Positions 28,842 to 39,487 of a stretch of 64,000 bases of DNA are shown here, in pieces. A program made the translations under genes and the position numbers. The stretch is from Emiliania huxleyi CCMP1516. Taxonomy: Eukaryota > Haptophyta > Isochrysidales > Noelaerhabdaceae. Numbering within the stretch: the stretch's first letter is position 1; each line of letters opens with the position of its first letter. The stretch lies in contig NW_005199434.1 in the NCBI RefSeq assembly GCF_000372725.1, positions 4,343-68,342 of the forward strand, given 5' to 3'. The notes under the pieces were generated by a model. It searched no databases, had not been told where the DNA came from, and saw only the letters and a list, made by a program, of their open reading frames with translations.

Positions 28842-29846
28842 ATGCTCGACGCTCTCCCGTCCCGGCTGGGCGCAATGTACCAGAGCATTCCGACCAAGGA
28901 CCGCCTCTGCGAGATCGCCACCCTCGCCTATCACGACGGCGAGGCGCGCGCCAGCCTCGTCGGCTCCACCCTCCACTCGGCCGGCGCGGATCGCTTCCTC
29001 TCAGAGGCGCAGCTCTTGGCAGTCTCAGAATTGGTCCAGGACGGGGATGCGACTGCCCTGATCGCCGAGGGCAAGAAGGCGGCGGAGACTTATCTCTCCA
29101 AGGCGGCGCTGGTGGAGAAGAAGGAGGCGGTGCTCGTGGACGTCAAGGAGCTGGCGGCAGAAAAGTTTGTTGCGCCCGCCAAGGCGGCAGAGAAGTTTGT
29201 TGCGGCCCGCGCCGCTCCATACCTGACCAAGGTGGCCGACAAGAAGGCGGCACTCGTCGAGACGAAGGAGGCGATTCTCGCCGACAAGCGGCTGAGCCGC
29301 GCGCTTGAGGCGCTCGCGATGGCGCGCGACCACCCAACCGAGACGGCAGTCGCGCTAAAGGCGAGCGCGATCTCCCTCCTGCAGTACGACAAGGTGGCCG
29401 AGTATCGCGACTATGTCCAGGAGACCTTCGCCACCGATCTTGTGGCCAAGTTCGCCCCGCAGCTCTCCGGTCCCGATCTCGGCGACGCCGCCCAGCACGG
29501 CATCACTCGGGTCCGTGCTACGATGGCGGCGTTGTCGACCGAGCTCTACTCGTTCCCGCACGAACGCGTCAACGTATTGAGCTTCAAGGCACGCTCGCTC
29601 CTCTCCGAGCTCACTCTGCAAGCCTCGCAGCTTCCGAACGCCGAGTCGACGCAGGCGGCCCTCGCCTCCCTCGCCAAACTTCTCGCGCCGGAGCCGGTAG
29701 TCGAACCCGCCGCTGAGTCTGCGACTACAGCGACCGACGAGGAGCGCACTGCGGTGAGGGCGAGCCTCCGCGACCGCCCCATCGCCCGCGCGCGAGCTAA
29801 ATCCCTGCGTGTCATGGCGGACTCCAAGTCGGGGCTGATCCTGTAA
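28842..29846 (+). CDS. Ala/Lys-rich helical protein, unrecognised
   Basis: Intronless 334-aa frame with ATG at 28842. Codon use is strongly biased (GC-ending) and the frame is unbroken, so it is likely a well-expressed gene. There are no transmembrane segments or signal peptide. Residues about 75-160 are amphipathic helix with similar units KAALVEKKEAVLVDVKELA and KKAALVETKEAILADKRL separated by AAEKFVAPAKAAEKFVAA. A second helical half follows (LLQYDKVAEYRDYVQETFAT), then a Pro/Glu-rich linker and a basic C-terminus. Such long Ala-rich amphipathic repeats occur in lipid-droplet coat and stress proteins, and haptophytes have abundant lipid-body proteins, but I see no diagnostic motif. Function is not assigned. 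Confidence 0.75.
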   Translation: MLDALPSRLGAMYQSIPTKDRLCEIATLAYHDGEARASLVGSTLHSAGADRFLSEAQLLAVSELVQDGDATALIAEGKKAAETYLSKAALVEKKEAVLVDVKELAAEKFVAPAKAAEKFVAARAAPYLTKVADKKAALVETKEAILADKRLSRALEALAMARDHPTETAVALKASAISLLQYDKVAEYRDYVQETFATDLVAKFAPQLSGPDLGDAAQHGITRVRATMAALSTELYSFPHERVNVLSFKARSLLSELTLQASQLPNAESTQAALASLAKLLAPEPVVEPAAESATTATDEERTAVRASLRDRPIARARAKSLRVMADSKSGLIL

Positions 29847-30149
29847 GCCACCCTCCCTCGGGACATTGTGCTGCGGCCCCTGTGAGCTGTGTGCCTCTCC
29901 TCCTTTGCTCTCTCTCCTGTGCGCTGTGGTCTCCGCACTCCGGTGAGTATGATGCGTTGTCCGCCCTCAGCGCTCGTGCGCTGTGCTTAAAGTTGTGATG
30001 ATGATGCTGACGGATGGAAACAGTTGAAATAACACAAAAGCGTCAAAATCCTTGCACCCCGCACCTGCGGGCCGAACCCCGAACGCCACGCCGCGCTCGC
30101 GACGACAGGCGTGCGGCGCGTGCCTGCCGCCTCTCTGTCACCTGGGCTC
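29847..30149. other. Intergenic between convergent genes
   Basis: About 300 bp with a pyrimidine-rich stretch near 29895-29925 and nothing else recognisable. Confidence 0.5.
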
Positions 30150-33100
30150 TCACGGCGTCGTCGGAGAAGCCGGCGAGCGTGCCACCGGCTCAACCTCGTC
30201 GCCCTCCTCCACAAACATCCGCTCGGTTCCGCCGGCACGCTCCGCCGCGGCGCGCTCCAACTCGCAAAAGACGCCAAAGTTTATGCGCGCCTGTTTACAA
30301 CAGGCTCACGCGTGGAGAGACCCGGGCCACAGAGGGTGAGGCATGAGTCGGCGCGTGCATGCGAGCGGCGGTAGGTGGCGAGTGTCCTCAGCACCGAGCC
30401 GTGCCGCGCCCCCGAGGCAGGGTCCACCTCCACCATGCTGCAGCGTGCGCACGGGCCGGCCACGCGCAAGCGCAGCCCGCCGACGCGGAGGGCCGTCCAG
30501 CCATCCTCTGCGCCGGAGGCGGCTGCAGAGAGGAGCGGAGCCTCTGGGCGTGTGCCGCCCGGGGAAGCGCGGGGAGCGCCAACCACGATGTTTGGGCGGA
30601 AGCTCCGGGCGCCGACTGGGCGCTCCCCCTCGCGCCTGCAGCTGGCGGGGCGCGGCGTCGAGAAGGGGGGGGGGGGGGCAAGGAGCGCGGGCGGCGAAAG
30701 GGAGCTGGGGGCTGGGGCAGGGGGGGGGGCGCTCACCGCAACGCGCTACTGAGCGTCTCGACGGACTCTTGCGACACGAGCAGCAGCGGCGCCTCGTTGG
30801 CAAAGCCAATCGAGGCGGCACCGCCCCCTGCCAACGGCGGGCCGCGCGCGCGCGAGCAGCGCACGAGCCGGCACGGCACGCCCACTGCGCGCTCGAACCA
30901 CAGCGCCGCCTCTGGGCCGCCGACCGCCGCGCCGTAGCACTCCTCGCCGCACAGCGTCAGCGACTCCTCGGGGGAGCTCGAGGGGGAGCGGGCGGCGCGC
31001 GGTGCCACTCGCGAATGCACCTGCGCTTCGACAACACGTCTGAAGTAGGAGAGGGGGCGGGGGGGGGGGGGGAGGTGTTCGGGCGGGGGCCTCGCCTCGC
31101 CTGCTTCTCTTCCAGCGGCAGCGAGAGCGTGAGTGTGGCGAGGCCCGGCGCAGAGACGGTGAGCAGCCCGGCGGCGAGGTCGAGCTCCGGCCGGAGCAGG
31201 GCGAGGCGAGGGTGGGCCGTCGAGCGGAGGAGCGTGCCTGCGTGCGGGAGCAGGAGTCGGTGCGGCGCGCGGTGAGCGGCTCGGCCGCCGGCGCAGAGAG
31301 AGAGGGGCGCCGGATGGACCGGCAAGGCCCCACTCTCGGTCATAGAGCAACCGCCCTGCAGTTGGAGAGGGGGGACAGTGAGGGGCGCTTCACCGGCGAG
31401 TTCGGCGGGTGGCAGGGGAGGCGGACCCGAGAGCGGGTCGAGGGGCCACCGCCGCACGCGCATGCCACCGCACGACTTGAGAGGGTGCACGAACAGCTCG
31501 AGCACGCGGCAAGGTGCGGCCGGACGCGGGTCCGCCTCGGCGTCGGCGGCGTCGGCGGAGGACGTGCGCTCCGCCGGCACGAGCACAAACGTCTCGTGCA
31601 GGAAGGAGAGCAAGGCGTCCACGTCCTCCCAGCTCGAGTCCTTGCCGAGCGAGGCGCGCACCACGCCGGTCGGCCGGCCGCCCAAGACGTCCCGCTCGTC
31701 GCCGCACTGTTTCCCCGCGCGCACCGCGTCGAGCACGTCCGCCTGAGAGGAGATGCGCCGAGATTGTGCCGAGATTGTGCCGAGATGTGCCGGCGGCGCG
31801 GCGAGCACGGCCCGCCTCGCTCAGGCCGAGCAAGGCCTGGCACCCGCCCGGGTTGCAGCAGCAGCCCGTGCGCAGCTGGATCGGCGGCCGGTGTAGCGCC
31901 GCGAGCTTGCCGACCTCGGCGTACCCGACGACACTGCCGTCGTGCCGCACGACGTTGAAGGCGACTGTTGGTCCGCCGAGCGAAGTGCGAACGGCGCCCT
32001 CGGCCCCTCCCTCGCCGGCCCTTCCCTCGCCGGCGCCTCCCTCGCCGCCCGCCCACGCACCGTAGAGCACGACCGCGCGCCGCCCGTCGGCGTGCCGAAG
32101 GGAGCGGAGGCGGGACCGGAGCTCGGCCGCGAGTGCGCGAGTGTGCGCCGCTATGGCGGCCGGCCCGCCGACCGCCTCGAGCACCTCAAACCCTCGCGCC
32201 AGCGCCGCGACGCCCAAGTAGTGCGCTGTCCCGTCGGCTAAGGCGTCGACGGCGGCGTGCTTGGGAGGGTTGAAGAAGGTTGCAGGACCAGTCTCGCCGC
32301 CGCCGCCTCCCCGCCCACTGCCGCTACCGCTGCAAACTCCAGCTCCACCGCCGTCGCTGCCGTCGCTGCCGCCGGCGTCGCTGCCGCCGGCGTCGCTGCC
32401 GCCTCCACCGCAACCGTTCTGGTCGTCGCGAGGGGCGTGCGGCGGCGCAGCTGGCGGCGAGGAGAGCGGGTGCGGCAACGCCGCCGCCACCGAGCCTCCG
32501 CCAAAGTAGCCGTGCCGGCTGTCCTTCCGCAGGAGGCGCAGCGCGTCGCGCCGCACGAGCAGCGCGCCTAGGCGGGAGCAGGCGGAGGGAGTGGGGGAGG
32601 GGAGGGAGGGAGGGGAGGGAGGCAGAAGAGGGAGAGAGGGTGGTTCGGACACGAGGGAGCGAGCGGCGGGCGGGAGGCGTGCCCAGCCCCGTCGGAGAGC
32701 CGAACAGCTTGTAAAAGGAGACGGCGCAAAGGGCCGCTCCGCTGGCGTGCAGGTGGAGCGGACCCGTCGCCGCCGCCTTTGCGGCGTCCAGCATGAGCCA
32801 CCACGTGCCTGGGGCGAGGGTCAGGGCCGCGGGTCGGGGCTAGCTGCTGCTGCGGCGTCCAGCAGGCGTCCACACACCACACACCGCCGCGACCGGTCCC
32901 AAGCTGCGCGAGCCCCGCCGAAGCCGCCCGAATGTCGGAGACGTCTCCGGTCAGGTTGCACTCAACCGGAAGCACCGCGAGATGATGCACAGCCCGCGCC
33001 TCCGCCTCCGCTCCCGCCCCCGCCGCTGCCTCCGACCCTGCCGCCGGCTCCACCTCTGCCTCTGCCGCCTCTGCCTCGGCTGCCTCTGTCGCCTGTGCCG

Positions 33101-33734
33101 CCAGCCGCAGCAGGTCGCCTGGCCGGTCTGCGCAGCGGCACGTTGCTCCCCGGCCGCTGGCGGGCCCTCGCATCCCGAGCACGGAGGTGTGGCACGCGGA
33201 CGGCATCAGCAGTGCCGAGCGGCCGCAGAACTGGAAGTGCTCTGCCACCAGCCTCAGCGACGCCGTCGCGCCCGCCGTCCAAATCACCTCCCAGTCCGGC
33301 GCATGCGAGCCGCAGAAGTGGGCGAGCACGAGGGATCTGGCGCGGTCGAGCTCGGCGCTGGCCGCGCCCGCCGCCGGACCCGCCGAATGCGGGTTGCCGA
33401 GAGGTCGTGTCGTGCAGTCCTCTGCTACGGCTCTGAGCTGCGAGGCGAGTGGGAGCGCCGCGCCGGCGTGGTCGAGGTAGACGATGCCCTGCTCGCCATC
33501 CGCGCATCGCTGCGCCTCGGCAGGCCGAACAAGCACGGGCAGCTCACGGCTCCGCCAGCTATCAATGTGGCCGGCTGCTGAAGCCGCGTAGCCGTAGCTA
33601 GACCCGGCACGGGCGAGAAAGGCGGCCTTGCGCACCAAGCGTGGAGACGCAGCGCGTCTACGCGTCAACCTCCGGCGGCCAGCGACCACGACGATGACGA
33701 CGCCGATCACTACTGCCACGGTCAACGTTTGCAT
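30150..33734 (-). CDS. MOCOS: Molybdenum cofactor sulfurase (MOCOS/ABA3), complete, nine exons
   Basis: Exons (minus): 33734-32885, 32808-32683, 32567-31816, 31742-31427, 31355-31293, 31237-31101, 31020-30737, 30635-30359, 30290-30150; 981 aa, frame kept throughout. The NifS-like PLP domain has YLDHAGAALP, NPHS, WTAGATASLRLVAEHF, HTSVLGMRG, AVSFYKLFGSPTGLG (PLP lysine about residue 317), YFGGG, and the persulfide region RTGCCCNPGGCQ. The C-terminal MOSC part has LELFVHPLKSCGGMRVRRWP, LLYDREWGL, FERAVGVPCRL, SFRPNIVV, GPCARCSMVEVDP, LRTLATYRR and INFGVFCELERA. It sulfurates the Mo cofactor of xanthine dehydrogenase and aldehyde oxidase. Introns 2, 3, 5, 6 and 8 read best as GC-AG. The N-terminus has a hydrophobic stretch (AVVIGVVIVVVAG) followed by RRR. 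Exon 3 contains a Gly/Ser/Asp-rich insertion. Confidence 0.92.
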
Positions 33735-34164
33735 ATATATATCGCGCCGACGTCTCGATCTTGTGCCGATCGCCGGAGAGCTTGGTTGGTGGGGCGTGCA
33801 CGAGAAAAAGATTTGCGGCGCGGGATTCAGGCCGCGGGTGCGGGCGCGATTCGCCGACCAGGGAGAGCCGGCCCGACCTCCCGTGGAGGGGTGGCGACGA
33901 GACACAATGCCGCCACTCCCGCCCGGGGAGGCCCCACCCGGGCTGTCGGCTCCCTCGGGGCCAATGGGGCTAGCCGACGGAGGTGGGGCGGAGGGACCGC
34001 CCCCGAGGAAGAGACACCAGAAACGACTGCAAAGGCAGTGGGGCGACGCCCGAAAGGCGAGCAAGAGACCGAACCAGACTGAGGATTCACCCTGAAGGGT
34101 GGGGGACGAGGCCGGGCAGTGTACACGTTAGACAGTCGTGTGTGTACGTGACGGGTGGTGTCGT
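33735..34164. other. Intergenic upstream of MOCOS
   Basis: An ATATATATAT run touches the chosen MOCOS start (33732-33741). The remainder is GC-rich with a Pro/Gly-type open frame that has no family resemblance. Confidence 0.4.
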
Positions 34165-34412
34165 AGTGTCCGTGTCCACTAGCTCCGAGTAGAGGGGGCG
34201 TTCTGCAGTTAAGGGGAAACCCGGTACACGGAGCCCCCTCGGAGAACTGTGTTTACTTTAAGGCCCTTGCCCTGCGAACGCGCACCCCCCCCTAGGGGTC
34301 AGGGCTCTCTAGCCCGTAGCCCGATCCCGATCATCCGGCCCGCTGGGTGCGCTTCTGAGCTCCCCGGCCCTGGATGTGAGGCTGCCGACTGCACTCCAAG
34401 TGCTCCAAGATT
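34165..34412 (+). repeat. Dispersed repeat A, copy 2
   Basis: It is collinear with 8080-8435 but shorter, with a single CTCCGAGTAGAGGGGGCG unit. It ends in GACTGCACTCCAAGTGCTCC at 34387-34406. Confidence 0.75.
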
Positions 34413-34415
34413 CAC

Positions 34416-35987
34416 GGGTGGCTTCCTCGGATTCACGCCCTCCCCTTCGAAGTAGGGTACCACCCTACGATTTAGGGTGGGCTCCGGCGCCCGCCCGCAT
34501 CGCCCCCAGATGGCAAGCGGAGCCTACCCACGTGGCGCGCGGGTGCCCTCGCGCCTCGGCTTACGCGTTCGTTACGGACCGAGTCGCACGTCGCACGAGG
34601 CTCACATTAAGTGAAGAGGGCTGCCGTCGTAACCGAACGGGGTCAATTTTTGTTCGCTCAGTATTGGTCCACCCCCAATAGCAGCGCGCATAGCACGCCC
34701 ACGAGAGCTCTATGGCAGCGGCCCGCCAGCGGCGCGGCGCGATGGCACCAGCCCCTGCGGCCGCTCCGGCGTCCGTTCCGGTGGCCGCTCGGGCCGGCCT
34801 CGACATGGGAAGGTCCCCGCACGGGGGGTCCCGGGGGGGGCACCATGATCGTCCGGACGCGGCCCTCCGTACACGGAAACAGGGTACCGGAGGCATTCCC
34901 GAACTCAAAACAGGGTACCAAGGCCCGCAAGGGCAGATATGAGCTCAGCTCAGTGAGATCTAGCAGCACATATCCTTGGTGCCCAGAATAGTTCAGTCTG
35001 AAAAAAAGACGGTCCGACCGCGCGGAGCCGTTTGGCTGTTTGCAGAGCCCCCGCGGGCACGCCTAGGCCGCTAGCCTAGGGCGAGGAGGAGGAGGAGGAG
35101 GGGGAGGAGGAGGGGGAGGGGGAGGGGGAGGGGGAGGAAGAGGAGGAGGCGCCACCGACTGCGCCGCGGCGCGGCCTAGGGCGCGGCGATCGGCGCCACC
35201 GCCGCGAGCAATCGCCCGCACCAGCGCCAGCGCCAGCAGCAGCCGCAGCACCAGCAGCGCAGCGCCCGCCCGGCGGTCCACGCGCGCCAACTTCCCGCGT
35301 AAGTGACTTGAGGTGTCTCTTCTGGCTCCTAGTGGGCCTCTACTGTCTGGCTTGGATGAGACGATGCAGCGACGGTGTGACGGTGTCGCGGCGGGTTTCT
35401 AGCGGCGCGGCCCGCGGAGCCGCAGCCAGCACTGACAGGCCAGAGGGCCCCGGCCGCGGCCCACACTCAAAGTGACGCACGGCTCCAGATGTCTTAGGGT
35501 AGCTCTCGTGGGCATTCAGTGTTGCCTGTGTGGTCAGGGGACCCCCCACGGGGCTTCTGTGTGGCTTTGGAAGACTCCCCTAAATCTACTCTCAGGCCCT
35601 AACATCTAGGGGGGCAGTCTTGCCGTGAAGCCGTCATGCCGTCGTCCCATCCCTCCCTTGGGTTGTCTGTTTTCTTTCTTTCTTTCTTCTCGTAGGTGAG
35701 CTGTGAGCTGTGAGGGTCGGCCCGGGCAGATTCTGTCCCACTCCCTTTGTTCTCTTCTCATAAAATCGGAGGGTCGGCCCACGGGGGGACTTTGTGAACT
35801 GAAGCGACCCAACGATTTCATGAGTGGCAGCAAAGGCAGTGATTCTACCCAGCCCTAGCGTGGGATGCCAATTCCCTCCTTCTTTTTCTTGTTACTTGTA
35901 GGTGCTCGGGCGCACTCGTCATTGTGGTCGTTCAGGGCGGCTCGCACAGCGCCCGCACACGCACGCACGCACCACCATCGCACCACC

Positions 35988-35988
<1 letters not shown>
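34416..35988. other. Intergenic, low-complexity and unassigned
   Basis: Bases 35078-35150 are GGA/GGGGGA purine repeats. A GTCGGCCC...GGAGGGTCGGCCCACGGGG pair sits near 35715 and 35770. (TTTC)n occurs near 35672. No credible coding region was seen. Confidence 0.4.
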
Positions 35989-36041
<53 letters not shown>

Positions 36042-36090
36042 CACACACACACACACACATGCACACACACACACATGCACACACACACAT

Positions 36091-36165
<75 letters not shown>

Positions 36166-36200
36166 CACACACACACACACATGCACACACACACACACAT

Positions 36201-36240
<40 letters not shown>
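35989..36240 (+). repeat. Long (CA)n tract with interspersed ATGCAC
   Basis: About 250 bp of CA repeat with six ATGC interruptions. The alternating purine-pyrimidine pattern favours Z-DNA. Long open frames of Cys-Val or His-Thr repeats here are an artefact of the repeat. Confidence 0.97.
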
Positions 36241-36242
<2 letters not shown>

Positions 36243-37166
36243 CCCCTTCCCCGCCCCCCTCACGACCGCAAGGGCGAGGACACGCGCACAGGCCGCACCT
36301 CTAGCGAAGCCCACAGAGTGGGAGACACCTATCCTGCCACCGCCCCTGCATCGGCAGCCTCTGTCAGTGTGCCCGTGGTAGTGAGAGACTGCCAGCGAGA
36401 AGCCGGAGGAAGGTCACTAGAGACTAGTCGAGAGAGATCGCCAGTGGAATAGGGAGTCCACCGTGCTGCGACTGTCGCTGCCCTTTTGTCAGTAGCAGGA
36501 GAAGCAACTAGGAGAGCGCAACCAGACGGAGGCCCGCGCCTGCCCCCGTGCCGCCGGGTGCAACCTGTCCTGTATATGAGAGGGGAATCCCTGGGACCCT
36601 GTCGTGTGGGTGAACCCTGCTCAGCCCCCCTCCGTGTCGCGATGCGCTCCCCGCTCCCGTTCCCCTGTGTCCCTGATCGTCCTTCCAAGACCCTGCTCGT
36701 GCAGGTGGGGACAAACATTATGACCCCCCCCCCAATGAACACACCAGTGAGGGAGGGCGAGACGACGATCGAGGGGTCCCGTACCATGCGGAATCGACCC
36801 TATCCAGTGCTCAAGTGCTCAAGGTGGGGGGACCCTGTTCTTCTTTCTCCCACCCACCCCTCCCTCGTTGCACGTTGGGCGTGTCCCTTTTATTATTTAT
36901 TTATTTAGCTTTTCTTGTCATACCGAAAAGAAAGTGCCTAACCCCGAGAAACCCTTCGGAGTCGCTCCTCATCGCAAACCCTGTCAGCAGTCCTCCTTCG
37001 GGAATGTTCGCAAGAGAGCTACATGTATATATGCACACTGTCTGTTTTAGGTTTGTTGTTGTGAGAGAAGAACGGGTTGCGTGATTGTCTCTGTGCAATT
37101 TCGGGCCCGGGGTTGTGCGTTTATGTGAGAGAAGAATCTGTGCGGGGGGAATTGGCATGAACTCGA
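36241..37166. repeat. Cluster of dispersed repeat fragments upstream of GST
   Basis: Bases 36655-36715 (TGTCCCTGATCGTCCTTCCA, then CTGCTCGTGCAGGTGGGGAC) match 60255-60325 inverted. Bases 36719-36830 (TTATGACCCCCC, ATGAACACACCAGTGAGGGA, ATGCGGAATCGACCCTATCC, AGTGCTCAAGTGCTCAAGG) match 46575-46677 and, weakly, 2356-2460. Bases 36945-37010 match 16050-16108 inverted. No gene lies here. Confidence 0.7.
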
Positions 37167-38012
37167 ATGATGAATAGACCCGCCCCCCCGGACGTACGAT
37201 CGTCGGCGGAAATCTACCAGTGCATGCTCCGCGTTCTGCCGAGGCGGACAGTCGGATTTCCTTTCAGACGCACGGCGCGCTTCCTCTCCGACATGACAAA
37301 GCCCAGACTGACGTACTTTGGCGACATCGGCGGAAGAGGGGAGCCGATTCGCTTCGTGCTCAAGCTCGCGAACGTGGACTTTGAGGACGACTTGTTTGGT
37401 GCTAAGAGTGAGGTGTACGCGAGCCGCAAGGCGAAGGGCGATTTTAACAGCAATCCAACAAAACTGAAGGGTACCGGAGGAGGCCTGCCCGTCTATGTCG
37501 AGGATGGCACACTATACTATGAGAGCAACGCAATCTTGCGGATGCTCGGCATGAAGCACGGCTTCTACTCGACTGATCCGGCGACGGCGTGGGAGATTGA
37601 CGTCTGTATGGAGAAGGTGGAGCAGGTGTGGAAGCACGCCGGTTTCACCCCGATGACCCTCTACCTCGTCGCTAGAACAACGGCGAAAGTCGACTCGCTC
37701 GCGGACTCAGACGGCGAGGCCACGGCGAATCTCGTGGCGATGTACACAGAGCTAGCCGAATGGGGAGAGGCGCAGCTGAAGAAGCACGGCAAGCCCTTCC
37801 TCGCTGGCACGGACAGCCCCACCATCGCGGACTTCCGCTACATCGTCCAGTTCTCCGACTCCATCTTCAACGAGGGGTCTGCAATCGACGCTAAGATGAG
37901 GGATAAGATCAAGGCGATGATGGACGACAAGACGCCGGACTTCAAGAAATGGGTGGAGGACACCATGCTACCACTGCTGAAGGATGTGCGCACGCCTGGG
38001 ATCCTGTGGTGA
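37167..38012 (+). CDS. Glutathione S-transferase, sigma-like, probably organelle-targeted
   Basis: Intronless, 281 aa from the ATG at 37167. The GST N-domain begins at residue 46 (RLTYFGDIGGRGEPIRFVLK; Tyr is the usual catalytic residue), with the cis-Pro loop GGLPVYVEDG and the glutathione-binding YESNAILRML. The helical C-domain includes KPFLAGTDSPTIADFRYIVQ. Three in-frame ATGs (37167, 37224, 37293) precede the domain. Starting at 37224 gives MLRVLPRRTVGFPFRRTARF, an Arg-rich, acid-free sequence typical of a mitochondrial presequence, whereas the ATG at 37293 gives a bare cytosolic enzyme. Dual targeting by alternative starts is possible. The enzyme conjugates glutathione or isomerises small electrophiles. 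Confidence 0.88.
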   Translation: MMNRPAPPDVRSSAEIYQCMLRVLPRRTVGFPFRRTARFLSDMTKPRLTYFGDIGGRGEPIRFVLKLANVDFEDDLFGAKSEVYASRKAKGDFNSNPTKLKGTGGGLPVYVEDGTLYYESNAILRMLGMKHGFYSTDPATAWEIDVCMEKVEQVWKHAGFTPMTLYLVARTTAKVDSLADSDGEATANLVAMYTELAEWGEAQLKKHGKPFLAGTDSPTIADFRYIVQFSDSIFNEGSAIDAKMRDKIKAMMDDKTPDFKKWVEDTMLPLLKDVRTPGILW

Positions 38013-38619
38013 TTTCTCGTCGCACCGACATCCTTGATCTTTGTGGTGGATGTTTGAATGCATCGCATGCTCATCAACATCAACGATCAAGCGACGGGTC
38101 CTGCGTTACCTGTCGCTTTTTCGCAGTCGCTTCGGCCGCACTCACTCTCGGATGCCGGCATGCTATTCCTTAGTCGAGCTTGTCGAAATTTATCATATCG
38201 CCAACAGCCACACGGCATTTACGTGCAACGTGGAACGTGCATGCGCGCACGTCGGTCGTCGGAGTCGTGTTAACGTGTAGAGAGAGAGAGAGTTTTTAGG
38301 AGCCGACAAGAAATCTAGCACTCACAGTGACTTCGGCTCGGCAGCTTGTCAACTACGAAGACGGAGTCGGAACCGTAGCCGAGAAAGTCGTCGAGCACTT
38401 TCGCACGTGTACGTAGTATACGAGCTCGAGCACTCAAAAAATTCGCGAGAAATTCCCGTGGCACATGCCATGCATGTTAGAGGATCGTGTACACACGAAA
38501 AAGAATTTTCCACGAAAAAGAAAATTCCGATTTTGCCGCCGCCCGGGGGACCCGTAGATCCCCGTAGCTTCGGTGGAAAGGAGCCTATATAGCGCCCGTC
38601 ACGGCCCAAAGCTGCACCC
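38013..38619. other. Intergenic / promoter region
   Basis: GAGAGAGAGAG occurs at 38280-38291. An AT-rich, hairpin-prone stretch with AAAGAATTTTCCACGAAAAAGA lies at about 38499-38525. A TATATAG box precedes the next gene (separate entry). No ORF was recognised. Confidence 0.4.
38586..38592 (+). promoter_or_regulatory. TATA-like box
   Basis: TATATAG lies 28-34 bases upstream of the ATG at 38620, so transcription would start very close to the start codon if it is used. Confidence 0.3.
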
Positions 38620-39192
38620 ATGAAGGAGGGAGCCGCATCTCCGCCGATTGCAGTCGCAGCCGCCGTCGGCCAGGACGCGGCGCTGGCCGGGGGAATCGCT
38701 CTGGAGCAGCAGCGGAGTACCAAGTCGAAGCGGGCAGCTCGAGTGTTTGACCTCATCGTTGGAGTCTCACTCGCGGCAGCGGCTGGACACAGCATCGCCG
38801 CAGAAACCAACACGTTGCTCGAAAGCACCACCTTTCTCCTTCTCTCCCTCACCGGTGTCGTCCTCTTCCTCGCCGCCTGCGGTCTCTCGTCCATCCGCTC
38901 CCGTGCAGAGTTTCTTGACCACAAGGCGGGAAGGGCGGGCCTCTCCTTCGTAGCCGCGCTCCTGTGCGCCGCAGCCGCGCCGCAGCAGATACCCGTCTGC
39001 ACGTCCTACGGCTACGTGGGCAGCGCTGTCGTAACCAACGTTCGATGGCCGATGATTGCCCTCGCAACTGCTCTGCTGGCCAACGGCTTGTACAATGCCA
39101 GAGTCTCAGCTCGCGCGAGCGAACTGAAAAAGCTGGCGCAGCAGACGAGGGGCAGCCAGAGCGGTCCGGCAAAAGGTGTCCCGCTAGTGTAG
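38620..39192 (+). CDS. Small four-helix membrane protein, unrecognised
   Basis: Intronless 190-aa frame from ATG 38620. After a polar N-terminus of about 40 residues there are four hydrophobic segments: residues about 43-62 (FDLIVGVSLAAAAGHSIA), 70-88 (TTFLLLSLTGVVLFLAACGL), 107-120 (GLSFVAALLCAAAA) and 143-158 (MIALATALLANGLYN). A loop with Cys-Thr-Ser-Tyr-Gly-Tyr separates the last two. The topology resembles MARVEL or tetraspan proteins but no diagnostic motif is seen. The C-terminus is basic and soluble. Confidence 0.65.
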   Translation: MKEGAASPPIAVAAAVGQDAALAGGIALEQQRSTKSKRAARVFDLIVGVSLAAAAGHSIAAETNTLLESTTFLLLSLTGVVLFLAACGLSSIRSRAEFLDHKAGRAGLSFVAALLCAAAAPQQIPVCTSYGYVGSAVVTNVRWPMIALATALLANGLYNARVSARASELKKLAQQTRGSQSGPAKGVPLV

Positions 39193-39487
39193 CGCACGCA
39201 TTTAACGTATACAAAAAAACACATCATCGCGCGGGGAGTCCGCGCCTGTGTCCGCGCGGCGGTACCGCGGCGGACAGACACTGACACAGACTCCCACAGG
39301 GCTCCCGCCACCTGCCACCGCTCGATCCTCGTCGCAAAACACCGTGCAAAACACGTCCTCTCGCGTCCACGATGCACGAAATACGACACCCAAGAGGAAC
39401 GGCCGGGACCGAATCCCTGGTGCCCGGTGGCGCGTCCCGTCGCGAGCCGTCGAGCCGTCGAGGGTCAGAGCGCTCGAGCCGGCGCTC

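Noticed and set aside
35919-36314. Several 100-190 codon frames of Cys-Val or His-Thr repeats
   Set aside because: They are products of the (CA)n microsatellite, open in all frames.
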